Shown here: in pieces, positions 23,201-36,600 of the stretch
How the letters are laid out: each line of letters begins with the position of its first letter
Numbering within the stretch: position 1 is the first letter of the stretch
Assembly: GCA_028751875.1 (NCBI GenBank)
Contig: CM054155.1
Location: 343,798 to 407,797 of the forward strand
Direction: 5' to 3'
Length of the DNA: 64,000 nt
Source: Rapana venosa
Lineage: Eukaryota > Mollusca > Gastropoda > Neogastropoda > Muricidae
The notes under the pieces: model-generated
The model's database searches: none
What the model saw: the letters and a program-made list of their open reading frames with translations, nothing else
Told to the model about the DNA's origin: nothing
Translations under genes and position numbers: made by a program

Positions 23201-26200
23201 GTTCTTAACCCCAAAACTTTATTACCAAACTATAAAGTTAAACAAGTTTAAAACAAGGAGGCATTAGTGAAAGAGGCTCAAAATAGAGTATAAAATATGG
23301 GAAATTAAACCAAAAAGTAACCCCTTTCACTGGGGAAGAATAACGATTCAGCAAAGTAGAAGATTTTTTCTAGTGCAGATACTTTGATAAAATGTAAAGC
23401 CGCATTCTTTAGGATAGAAGGACCCCTTTTGATTTTGATAGATTTTGATTTTTAAAAGCAAAAAAAAAAAGGGTTTTTGGAATTTAACTCCATTCCTTAA
23501 AAATAAAATTTTACATTGTTTAAAGAAACAACAAAAGAGTAAAAAGACAGTAGCATTATTTCCCTACAAAAAGTGAATTGTTGGAGATACCAAAGACCAA
23601 ATTCAGTTTTCAGTATCGAACAAATTTAGTACGTTGATAATGGAAGAAAAAAGGGAAACAATTTCTCATGTATTTGAAAAAAAAAAAGGGGGAAAAATTT
23701 TCCGAAAAAGAACTTTAAAAAGAATAACCCTTTTAGGAAAACTCTTTTTTATGTAAGTGAAGCTAAACTTTTGAACGAGAAAAGGAGGAACTGATCAAAT
23801 AGACAAAAAAAAAATGAAGGGGTTATTCTAAAAACGGAGCAAAATGGGTTTACAAGGGGAGAAAATAAACAATACTTTGCTTTTAGAGAAACGGAAATTT
23901 TTTTAGTAAAACAATGTTAAAACTGACCACAGCAAGGGGGTTTCTTTGCAAAAAAAGATATGTTTAAAAGAAACAAAAGCATTCTATACAAAACTATATA
24001 CTAGAAAAAACACGATAAATTTTGAATCAGACCACTTCTTAGATGCCCTTCCAAAATTAACTAAAACAGCTGGAAGGATTAATCACCCTAGAAGAAGCCT
24101 CAAAAATACTGAAAAATATGAAAAACGACAAAAGCCCTGGAACAGACGGACTCACTGTAAATTTCTTTAAATTCTTTTGGAGGCAAATAGGAATTTTTGT
24201 GATTCGCTCACTAAATGAAGGCTTTGTAAATGGGGAAATGTCTATCTCACAAAAAGGACTAATAATTTGTCTACCAAAAGAGGATAAACCCAGAGAGTAT
24301 TTAAAGAATTGGAGGCCGATTTCACTCCTAAATGTGACATATAAAATAGGCTCTGCATGTATTGCAAACAGAATTAAAAAAGTTTTACCAGGGCTAATTA
24401 ATGAAGACCAAACTGGATTTGTACCAGGGAGATATATAGGAGACACTATACGAACACTATATGACTTAATACACTATTTAGAGGAAAAACAATTGCCTGG
24501 CTTACTGGTGTCAATAGACTTCGAGAAGGCATTTGATTCTGTAGACTGGGGATTTATGCAAAATGTTTTAAAACACTTTGGTTTTGGGAAGGGGTTGCAA
24601 AAATGGGTGTCTGCTTTTTATAAAAACATAAATTCATTTGTAGCCGTGAATAGAAAGGTATCTTCAGGATTCTATATGGAAAGGGGATGCCGTCAAGGTG
24701 ACCCAATCTCTCCATATCTCTTTATTTTATGCGCAGAAATACTTGCTTGCATGATAAGGAAACAGACGGATATTAAAGGCATAAAAATAGCAAATACTGA
24801 ACTAAAGATATGTCAATTTGCTGATGATACATCATCCATTCTAGAGGGAGACCAACATTCATATGAAGTGCTTTTTCAAAGCCTTGAAACCTTTGAGGAT
24901 ATGTCAGGGTTAAAGTTAAACTTTGATAAAACCAAAAATGTTTGGCTAAGCAGCAAAAAGAATTCGCTACTAACCTACTTACTACACAAAAAAAATGGAG
25001 TGGAATCCAAAAGAATATAAAATCCTTGGAATCTGGTTCACGAACAGTTCCCCTAGTATGATGGAAGTAAATATAACTGATAAACTATATGAAGTTAAAA
25101 AACTATTTAAGATATGGTCAAAGAGATTAATAACACCTTTGCGTAGAGTAGCAGTGCTTAAATCACTAGTACTATCAAAGTTGGTATACTTATGGATTTT
25201 ATTGCCAAATCCCCCGGATGCTCAAGTTGCCCAGTTGCAAAAACTATGTTATGAATTTGTGTGGGACAAGAAAACAGATAAGATAAAAAAGGGCATATTC
25301 GGTGCAAAGCATAACAAAAGGCGGTATAGGTATACCAAATATCAGAGCGTATATACAATCACTGAAACTTGCATGGATTAAAAAAGTTTATACACAGAAA
25401 CAAAAGTGGAGATTAATATTGCATTCACTGTGCCCTGATATAGATGATTTAGATAGGATGGGCCCAAAACTGTTTTCAAAATTTAAAACCAATGCATTTT
25501 GGAAAGATGTGTTTCACTCATATGAAACATTTTGCAGACAAGTGGATCCAAAGGATAAGCAACACTTATTAGCAGAACCAATTTTTCACAATGAAAAATT
25601 CAAAGTGGGAGACCAATGCATATGTTACAAAAGGAGTCTTAAGGTATAATTGGGTCAAATTGAGTTACATTTTCTGAAATCTTCAGATCATTACCTTTCT
25701 TTTGATGTAGGATACATTATTCTACCTATAAAACTGACAAAGTTATGGGTGTTTGAAATGGGTGACCCAGCGATTTCACATTCTGAGAAAATCGGCTTTA
25801 AACTTTTTCCCCACTCTAGCTAACTAACACCTTAGCAACGGGTACTTCTATTCAACTGATGATGGCCAAATTTGGCACGGTGTTAAAAACACCATTTCAC
25901 GGCATCAGACAAAAAATACTGTATATATTGACTGTCATTGCTGTGATATTTAGCTCACAACCCCCCCCCCCCCCGAAAAGGGGCATGAAGTGGAAGAAGC
26001 TTGGACAGAGGTTAATGAGGAGACTTGTTAGTATCTGACTAGCATATTTCCAATAGAATGAACTTAGTCGGCTAAAAACATGTAAACTCTAATAAATGAT
26101 TCTTGGTTACATATGAATTAAAATATTATAATAGATTAATTAAAAAAAATTTAATAATTACATACTCGGTTGTCTGTTATTCATTTCACACACACACATT

Positions 26201-26827
26201 TTCCATTTGATTTTGTTGTTGCTTTAATAATTTTGAGATGGGTGGCTTTATAAAGGCAACAATAGTGTTATGCATAGCTTATTCAATGTTGTGGTCTGGA
26301 AATAAAATGTTGACTTTAATATTTGCTCTCTCTCTCTTTCTTTACACACACACACACACATACACGAACATCCATGCACAAATACATGCAAGTGAAATCA
26401 GACACAATCACAACTCAAATAAATTTGATTGCTCAGAAAAAAAGAAAATAGATTATCAGTATGACACCATACAGAGGGAACAGATGACAAAATACTGCAT
26501 GCACACAGAGACTGCATGTAAAATAAACAATGGGAGTATCATTCATTTTCCTTGAATCAAAAACAATCAAAGAAACACACACACACACACAGATTACTTA
26601 TTCATTACCCTTGAAAGAAAATGATCTTTAAAAATAGAGAAGAAACCACCCCCACCCCCCCCCCCCCCCCCCCCCCCTCTCCACACACACGCACGTGTGC
26701 GCGTGCGTGCGTGAAGGATGAAAAAAAAGCTGCGTAAACTTAATCTTTTACCCTCAATAAAGATCATTTTGACTTGATCATTTTCTCTCTCACACACACA
26801 CACACACACGTTCATTCAGTTTAACAA

Positions 26828-26868
<41 letters not shown>

Positions 26869-29199
26869 ACACACACACACAAAACACACACACACACACA
26901 CACACACACATATGACAGTCAAGTAAGTTTAAAACAGCTCCCACATTTTCTCATGTCATGCACTGACAGCTGAAATGCTAAAAGTCACCCCAGTAGTGTC
27001 ATCCGAACAGTCTAGATCTGCAGCTTTGATCTGTATGGATACCCTTGTTTATTAACATTGCATACAGGTACCAGCGCTTCGTACATCTAACCTTGAACCC
27101 TAACACACAGATCGCGATTCATTTCATTCAAGCGGACTGGCGAAGTTACTTGGAGCTTTCATCACGATCACAATCGTTTGATTTTTTGTCTTCACAATAA
27201 GATGCAGCAGAATATTTGGTAAACAATACACCTGGTGTTTACTGATCTGCTATTGGCAGAGAGGAAGATCACCTAGAAATGAGCAAAAATGCCCATTATT
27301 CTTTGCAAACAGCAAAGTTTCCCAGCCATGCGTTTCTTAAAATAGAACAGAGACTTCGCCAGTGAACTCCCTCCCAACCAATCATAGACCAGCTGCCTGT
27401 TGGTTACTACAGGCGGTGTGTGTCCTCAACTCTCATTGGTCGATCTTCTCAAATTTTCAGGTTTTGTTTATGCCTAAATAACTCGAAACAGTATTTCTGA
27501 TTGTTTAGATTTCACGTAAAGACTGTCTGAAATGGAAAATATAGATCACAGCCTTTCCAATGGTGTATGACATGTGTGGGGCCCTGTCAGGGGTAAGGAT
27601 AATGAGATGACTGAAATCACGGTCTAACGATCGAGGGCACTGGAAAACTGCTGTAGGGTGGGTCGATAAAAACTGTTTAAAAACACATTTTAAAATCATA
27701 TCTAACCTTTTCAAACACATAGATAGGAAATTTAATGGCTACAGATTCCATTTTTGTTGAAAAGTCAAAATTGGCAAAGTGGACGTCACCTTCCCTTTTT
27801 GGGGCCTCTCTCCTTTTCACTGTGTGCGAGTTAAGACTCATTTCGTAAAAACGGGTCACATATATCATGAAAAGTGGGCACAAAACAAATTACTTTTGGT
27901 TAAACACTTGCTGCAAGATAATGGTGACTTTATAACTCATGAGAATTTATCAAAGAAATTAGGTACTAACATTAACTTTTTGCATTATATTAGCTGTGTG
28001 CGATCGATTCAACAATATGCGAGAATGAAAAATATAAACTGGATGACAACTTTAGTAAGGAAAGGACCAATGCTCTAGAGATTATATCAAAAGCTGGTAA
28101 AGGATCCCGTATTTATTATGATGAAATGATTGGCAAAATAGAAATTCTGGACATTAAATCTTTCGTGATTTGGGAAAGACAGCTTGACATTTCAATAGAC
28201 TGGCACAGGCTATTAAAACTGACAAATAAAATTAAAGAAATTAAATTGAAATGGTTTCAAATAAAGATTTGTTATAGAATATTAGTCACGAACAAAATAT
28301 TAAAGAAAATGAAAGTTACAGATAATGACAACTGCAATTTTTGTGGCAAGGAAAAGGACACAATAAACCATTATTTATGGGAGTGTCAGTATGTACAGAA
28401 TTTCTGGAAAGAACTTGAAGTGACTATAAAACACAACTGTTCTCATTGCGAGAGACTGGAGCTTAATGTGGAAATAGAGGTTTTTGGCACTGATGCATTT
28501 ACAACAACTGATGAAGTGTTCGACTTAATAATACTGTTAGCAAAGTTCTATGTTTATAAATGTCGGATTGGTAAAACAAAACCTAATGTTGGAGGTAATT
28601 TTCTGAATGAATTAAAATATAAATATGATACTCATGCGAAATGAGTTTACTTTGAAATGGTTCCGTCATAAACAAGCATGAGTGTTACTCAATAGATCGT
28701 TACTAAGTTCTATTTTCTATAAGTGTTGGTCAGAAACAAAACTAGGTTGTCACAGGTGAAAACATATAATACGAAAGGGAAAGCTGGAGCAAGAACATAC
28801 TTTTTTACATAAACTTAGCAGAAAGTTGAGTACCATTTCAAAATAATTATAAGAAAATTATGTGTGTAATCTATAAATCTTGACTTGACAACGAAAATGA
28901 TGATTGATTCTTTTTGTACTTTGTGTAGCTAGTAGTCTTGTACGCCTGTAAAATGGACATGATGTAATGTTGTCTGGATGAAAAGTTAATTTGTTTGTTT
29001 TGAACTGTATATGTGTGCCAATCAAAAAGATTTAAAAAAAAAAAAAAACAACCTTCCAAAATACAAAACACAAACAGGCCAAAAATGGCTATTTGCACTC
29101 TGCAAAAAGATAATAAAGGAGAAAAAGACAAATACAAGTTTAAAAAAAAGAAAAGTCCGCAAAACTGACACAAAAAGCAAATTCACAATTGACCTTCCC

Positions 29200-29257
<58 letters not shown>

Positions 29258-30675
29258 GACTTGAAGCCAGTCACCCCAAAATAATGTAAGAAAGGAGATG
29301 AAGGGGAAAAAAGAAGGCAAGACTGATACTGTACTAATGTGTACTGGGTGTGCTAATGATAATAGAACATAAATAATAAGCTCACTATTGAGTATTGAGA
29401 GAATGATTTCTAAATTGTGTGTGTGTGTATGTGTGTGTTTATGTCTTTACTAGATAATGGTTATTATGGTGCGCAGGTGCACGTGTGTGTGTATGTGTGA
29501 TAAAACTGTGTTCATATATTGGTGTGTGTATGTATGGGTGTGCGCATGTGTGTGAATGTGCACGTGCGTGCACACACCAATTTTTTTATTTAAAAAAATT
29601 AATTTTTAAATTTCTTTTCCAATCGATGGTATTTACAACATTGTATTCCTACATTGGTGTGGTGTGTGTGTGTGTGTGTGTGTTGTTTGCGGTGCGTGTG
29701 TGTGCGGCACCTGGGTTTGTGTTTGTCTATGATAATTTTTTAAAGCTATCTTGGAATGCTTATAACAATCTGAAATGTATTTTTCTTGTGTCTTTTGAGA
29801 TAATTATAGGTATCAATGTGCCTGTCAGTATTGTAATTGCCCTTCATGGGATGATTAAAGTGTTTTTGACTTGACTTTGACTTGACTTTGACTTGACTAT
29901 TACTGTGCTGACATTTAACTCTTCCTTGAACAAGTTGCAGGAGAAGAAATTCATTGATGTCACATTTGTTTATCAATACTCTGATTGCCTGACTAAAAAA
30001 ACCAAAACAGACCAAGGCACAACTGAAAAAACAGACAACAAAAACTCACAGTTTTCTATTCGTCATAAATGATGCTCAAGTCTTAATTGGTCAAAACAAT
30101 AACATAGGTTTGCTTCTGGAAAAAAAACAAGTCATGGCTAACTTCTATTGGTAGTAGGCTGGTCATTCATCAAAGCGTAAAATAAGATATCTGTTTCACC
30201 ATATAACCATACCCAAAAAATAGTTTTTATAGAGATATGTTCAGATTATCCTATTTTACAATCATTGTAAATTTGTGAGGTAATTTCATGGAAATATGTG
30301 AGGAAATCGGGCATGCTTTCTTCTTTCTGGTTTTCACATGTCGGAAGATCAACAACAGTTGTATCGCCCTTTTCAAAGTCTTCGTTTTCAACAATCGCAT
30401 GAATAATTATATTAACTGTGTGTATGAATAATTATGTTAACTATGTGTTCTTTGTATAAATAAACTATTATGTTGATGATCTATAATGAAACATTTATCA
30501 AATCTACCCTGTAAATTCCGAAAATCGTCGATTCTTGACATAATAATAATAATAATGATAATAAATGGAATTTATATAGCACTGTATCTTGCACAGACAC
30601 ATCAAAGCACTTGCACTCAACTCATTCTTAAAGTCATGCAACCAATAGCAAGTAATAGTTCTAACAAGTCCAAAT

Positions 30676-30740
<65 letters not shown>

Positions 30741-32989
30741 GTTTTACTTTGGCAGGTGATGGATTTTTGGCTGTTGAAAAGCAAGGACAGCTATGAAATG
30801 AAACAGGAAAGGAAATCTTAGGTTTGAAACAATGGTTTGACCTTGCCCTTCTGTTACTGAACTTTCTGTGATTTGAACACGTAGTTTTTATTGTATGAAA
30901 AGTATGAAAATAGTACCAATCAAGTACTCATCAAATTTGAGCACAGATTTAGGAAGGAAGATTTTCACAGACCACAACCTTCACTGCAATCACAAATACC
31001 TGTCACTTCCTGGAACCTGTCTCCTCAAGACATAAAAGAAAACAGCATGTGTTAATGGGGACGTTTTGTGATACACCCTTGAAGTACCATTGTACATAAC
31101 CATTGGTAAATGGTTAGTGAGTGTCACTAGGCGTCAGTTTGGTATTTGACACTAACGTGCATAAAAAACAACAAACTGTTGACCTATCCATGCATGTTTC
31201 ACTTTTACTTGTGTTTGGTGACATATTAGATGACAATTACAAGACATCTGGTGACCAGACACACTAATTTGCTTCAGAATATAAGTACAAAGATGTATCT
31301 AGCTTGTGACAAAATTTCAGCTCAGTAACTTGTCTTGCATACTCACAATTGTATTATGAGTAAAGTAAGCCAGTTTGGGGTAGATAGCAGTCAAAGCAGG
31401 AATCAAAATCTACCTATAGGCAACTTAGTGCTGTAGAAGAGTTCAACAACAAGAGGTTTAAAGAGTGGAAAAGACAGGTTTTTAAAAATGTCTTTTTCAG
31501 TGACAGGGATGACCTAGCATCTCTCCTGGAACGACTTAAGAACAACACACAGAGAAACTTTGGCAATGACAAAGATGACAAGAGCAGCATTTTCACTGGT
31601 AAGTGAGCTCAGCTATAGAAATGTATATTTTTTATTTAGTTTATAACAGAAGCATTTTTAACTGGTAAATATAAAAATAAGTAATATATTTCACAACATT
31701 GTGCAACCTTTTAGCCTGAAGAAGGTTTTAAATAAATCAAAATTTTGTTCTGCCAGACACTTTTTTGTTTTACTTGTTTATATATTTCACAACATTCAAC
31801 AGTTTTACAATTGGTGAAATGTTTTCTAACATTGAAGTTTGTTCAATAAGATAATGTCGGTATACAGGTATGGAAAGCAAAAGTAAGTACTATAGGTTTT
31901 GTTGAGTGTTTTAATGATGTATCAGTAAGTAGTGGCACTGCAAAGTAGAAATGAATCCAGCTTCTGCTGAAAAAAATGTCTGCGTGGGAGTAATAGAAAG
32001 AAGAAAGTTAGCTGCAAAGAAAGGCTGCTTTCTGTCAGTCTCCAGATCTACAGAGCCTGTGTCATGAGCACCCTCCTGTATGGCAGCGAGTCCTGGACTT
32101 TGTGTGCCTGGCAGGAAGGAAAGCTCAATGCTGTTGCCTCCAATGCATCCTGAACATCACCTGGCAGGACAAGGTCCCAAACAACGCTGTCCTGCAGAGC
32201 TGATTCTAGGATGCAGCCTTGCGGGATTCCCACATTCTTTTTCAACTTTGCTGCAAACTAATGTGATCAGTGGGCCCTAACAGACGCAGAAAAACCCTGG
32301 ACAGCATGTATTTGAACAAACAGTATACCATTGCAACTGCTGTTTGTATAATCTCTAATCTGAAGTGCTACTTCTGCCGAAGTTTTCTGTCGTTACATTT
32401 GATTGGTTAAGCGCCTCACTTTTAACCAATTACAGAAACTGTACTTTGTCCTTGCTGGTTCAACTTTATTACAGTTCCAATGGCAGTCATTACAATAACA
32501 CCCCAGGGACAGCAAGATTTACTGACTAGCACCTACAAGCCATCAAACAATGAAGTGGGCTATCTGACTTTGTTTTCCTATTCATTGATGTCATCTTCCA
32601 AGAAGCCTTGTACTCCTGAAAAAAGTGACCTAATTGTGATAGAGATAGTTGAGGAGATAGCAGAAGAAGCTTCGTCCCAGCAGGGTTTGGAGCTGGTAGA
32701 CCAAACAGTTCTGTAGATGGTTTTCCAGATCTGAGTAGACAATTGGCATCGTAAAAAGAGCAATGAACTTCGTAGTGGATGGAAAGAGACCAAAGGGAAG
32801 ACCTAGCAAGACCTGGGCTGCCTGTATCACAGTTGATCTTAGAGAAAGGGGCATAAATGAGGAGGAAGCTTTAAACAGAGAGATATGGCAAAGGCTCATC
32901 AATGTCAAACCTCCCCTGGGAGAAACATGACAAAAAAGGAAGAAGAAGAAGAAGAGTAGACAATTGGCACTGGCTTGAAAATGATGATG

Positions 32990-33028
<39 letters not shown>

Positions 33029-33575
33029 CGGCTGTGCGTCAAAAATTGGAAAGAACAATGCCTTCACTAAAGGAGGATGGGCTAAATACAGAAAAGCACT
33101 TCAAGCATAATGCAAAAAATACCCATCATTTGGGGCTGTACATCAGTTAGGTGACCCCCCCCCCCCCCCCCCCCCCCCTCTCTCTCTTTCTCTCTCACTC
33201 TCACACATGCACAATCTCTCACTCATTCACTCACTCACTCCTTCACTCACTTACTCACTCAAATACAAATTGAAGCTGGAAAGTTTTCTGAACACACACT
33301 CTTCTTCATAGAAGCATAGTACTGCAAATGAATCAAAGCCATAATTGGAACCACCAAATATGCAAATACCCTTTTTGCTATCAAAATACTATTTTTGGCC
33401 TGTCCAAATACTAGTTTTCATTTGCTGGGGTAGGCAGGTCTGTCTATAGTGCAGCTCCATAGTCTGCCAAGACTGAAGGATTCTTATGTATCAGGTAAAA
33501 AAAAAAAAATGTCAGCCTACTGATTGTATTCATATTTGTCATTTCAGTGGAAAAACTGACAACAATAAGCCACCC

Positions 33576-33606
<31 letters not shown>

Positions 33607-36600
33607 GGAAGAAAATCAAAACATATAAGAAAACTGATGTAAAATCAGAAATGTTAGATTTTTACAGTACACTTGTGAAAAACATTCTGGTATAAAAAAA
33701 CACCCTAAGCCTTCATGTAATACTTTTGTATGGGAAGAGATGTAATGAATGGTATAGAAAACAGTAGAAACAAATGAGTATGATGATGGAAAATGAGTGC
33801 AATATCTGATGGAGAGAAAAGACAAAAGTGTGGCGGCTGCTGAGGTCATTGAGATGAGAGCATTGTGATTGCAGATGAATCCAAAGCAACGAGCAAAGAG
33901 GGAAGTCCTGACCGAGATACCAACACCCCTTCTCTAGCCCTCGCTGCTGTCAAAGAGGAGACTGACGATGTCAAACATGAGCCGCCTGATCAGCCATCAT
34001 CAGCCACCTTGGAAGACGTGATGTCTGCAATGTCTGATAATGCTATGTCTTCAGCAGTGCCAGGTGACATGGCATCAGTGCCTCCTGTCTCACAGTCCAC
34101 ACCTTCCCCAACACAACAGGTGGCGACACAGCACACAGGTGACATGGCATCAGTGCCTCCTGTCTCACAGTCCACACCTTCCCCAACACAACAGGTGGAG
34201 ACACAGCACACAGGTGACATGGCATCAGTGCCTCCTGTCTCACAGTCCACACCTTCCCCAACACAACAGGTGGAGACACAGCACACAGGTGACATGGCAT
34301 CAGTGCCTCCTGTCTCACAGTCCACACCTTCCCCAACACAACAGCCCACAGGTGAGGTGGCATCAGAGACCGTGAAGGTGAAAGAAGAACCTGTGGCCCT
34401 GGACAGTGAAGCCGCTGACAGTGGGGGTGACTGTGCTGGTGTGGAGCCATGTGCAGACAGAAGTAGTAGTAGCAGTAGCAACAGAGACATCTCAGAAAAC
34501 GCCACATCCGTATTAGCGACCAGCACAGACACCTCCCCACATGGTCAGCCCCCCTCAGCACAGACTTTAGATCCTGCAACAGCAGTCAGTGTGACTGACA
34601 GTTCTTGTGAGGTGAAACCCCAGCACACTGTTCACGCCAGCCCCTCAGACAGTGCGCAGGTCAACGCACTGCTCAAGGATCAAGGAGCAGGTGACAGTGA
34701 GATGATGACCGCCCCCGCCCCCCCAGGGTCTGATCCTGACAGCAGCACCAAACCTGCAGACCGGGATAGCGGCAGTGCTGGCGCAGAGTGTGAGGGCAGA
34801 GACAGGACTAGCAGCAAAAGAGACCTGCCCTCTCCTGCAGATAGCGGGGAAGATGGAAGTCCAGAGAAGAAGAGGAGAGAAGGGGACGGCTGTGAACCAC
34901 CAGTGTCAGGGGGCAGGGTGGTGAAGGGAACACCGGGGAGCGCTGGGGGAGGGAAAGACCGGCCAGGCAGGGACGAAGAAGAAGATGGTGGTGGAGACAC
35001 AAGAGTGGTGAAGAGTCTGCGTCTGCCACAGCCTGCACTGAACCCCAGCCACAGATGGGGGACCCTGAACCCACCAGACCACAGGGAAGACAACCCTCTC
35101 CCTCAGCGGCGTCCCCAGGTGATTCCAAAGACAACAGCCATGAACTGGCAGTTTCCAGTGAAACTCCACACAGCATGGCACAGAGCAGTAGTTCTTCATG
35201 TGAGCCACGAGTGTCATCAAATAAGGACAAAGAAAACAAAGGAGATCGACAGACTTCTGTTGTGATGTTGCAAAGCAAGGTCCAGAAAGGCCAATGACTT
35301 CTTTTGGTTTGACCCAGGCAACAGAAGGCTCTGTGACCCAGGCAACAGAAGGCTCTGTGACCCAGGCAACAGAAGGCTCTGTGACCCAGGCAACAGAAGG
35401 CTCTGTGACCCAGGCAACAGAAGGCTCTGTGACCCAGGCAACAGAAGGCTCTGTGACCCAGGCAACAGAAGGCTCTGTGACCCAGGCAACAGAAGGCTCT
35501 GTGACCCAGGCAACAGAAGGCTCAGTAGCTAAGGAAATAAAGACTGCGGAAGAAAAGGTAGAAACAAAAAAGGCAGAAGCAGCGGAGAAATTAGAAACAA
35601 AAAATGCAGAAGAAAAATTAAAACAGAGATTGCAGCAGAAACAGAGTGCAGAAAATAAATGGAAACAATAAGTGAAAAAACAGAAGACAAATTAGAAACC
35701 AAAAGCGCAGAAGAAACAAAAACTGCAGAAACAGAAGAAACAAAAGCTGCAGAAGAAACAAAACCTGCAGAACAGAAGAAACAAAAGCTGCAGAAACAGA
35801 AGAAACAAAAGCTGCAGAAACAGAAGAAACAAAACCTGCAGAAACAGAAGAAACAAAAGCTGCAGAAAAAAAAACAAAAGCTGCAGAATAGAAGAAACAA
35901 AACTGCAGAAGCAAAGAAAGCAGAAGAAATCAAGACAAGAGTGCAGAAGGAAATCAGAGACAAGAGTGCAGAAGAGAAATCAGAGACCAAGAGTGCAGAA
36001 GAGAAATCAGAGACCAAGAGTGCAGAAGAGAAATCAGAGACCAAGAGTGCTGAAGAGAAATCAGAGACCAAGAGTGCAGAAGAGAAATCAGAGACCAAGA
36101 GTGCAGAAGGGAAATCAGAGACCAAGAGTGCAGAAGAGAAATCAGAGACCAAGAGTCCTGAAGAAAAATCAGAGACCAAGAGTGCTGAAGAGAAATCAGA
36201 GACCAAGAGTGCTGAAGAGAAATCAGAGACCAAGAGTGCTGAAGAGAAATCAGAAACTGGCGCTGAGGACTCCTGCAAGTCTTCAGACCAGAGAGAGGGG
36301 TCAGAAGAGAAAACTACAGAGCACAGTCCTGCTGCAGTCAGTGAACTCTCCCCCTTACACAGTGCAGGTCAGTGCAGTCCCACAGGCACTGACACAGAAA
36401 CGTCCGTGCAAAAAAGGCAGAGGAAAGTGTGAAGAAGAAAAAAGCCAGTGACTCCAGCAGTGTGGTGTCCTGTGTTAGCACTGAAGCTGGGGACAGTGAA
36501 TCCAAACATGCCGCAACAGTGGGCACTGCTAGTGGGGAGACAGCTGGGCCAGTGGCAGCTGACAGTGTGAAGCCTTCAGACGCAGAACAAGGGTCAGAGT

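Noticed and set aside
34043..34579. Cys-rich minus-strand frames over the 75-bp repeat
   Set aside because: Antisense of the RSF1 repeat; no signal peptide or other support for a separate gene.
35529..36278. Minus-strand frame of 249 codons (LLVSDFSSA repeats)
   Set aside because: It is the antisense of the SAEEKSETK coding repeat; 27-bp units stay open on both strands.
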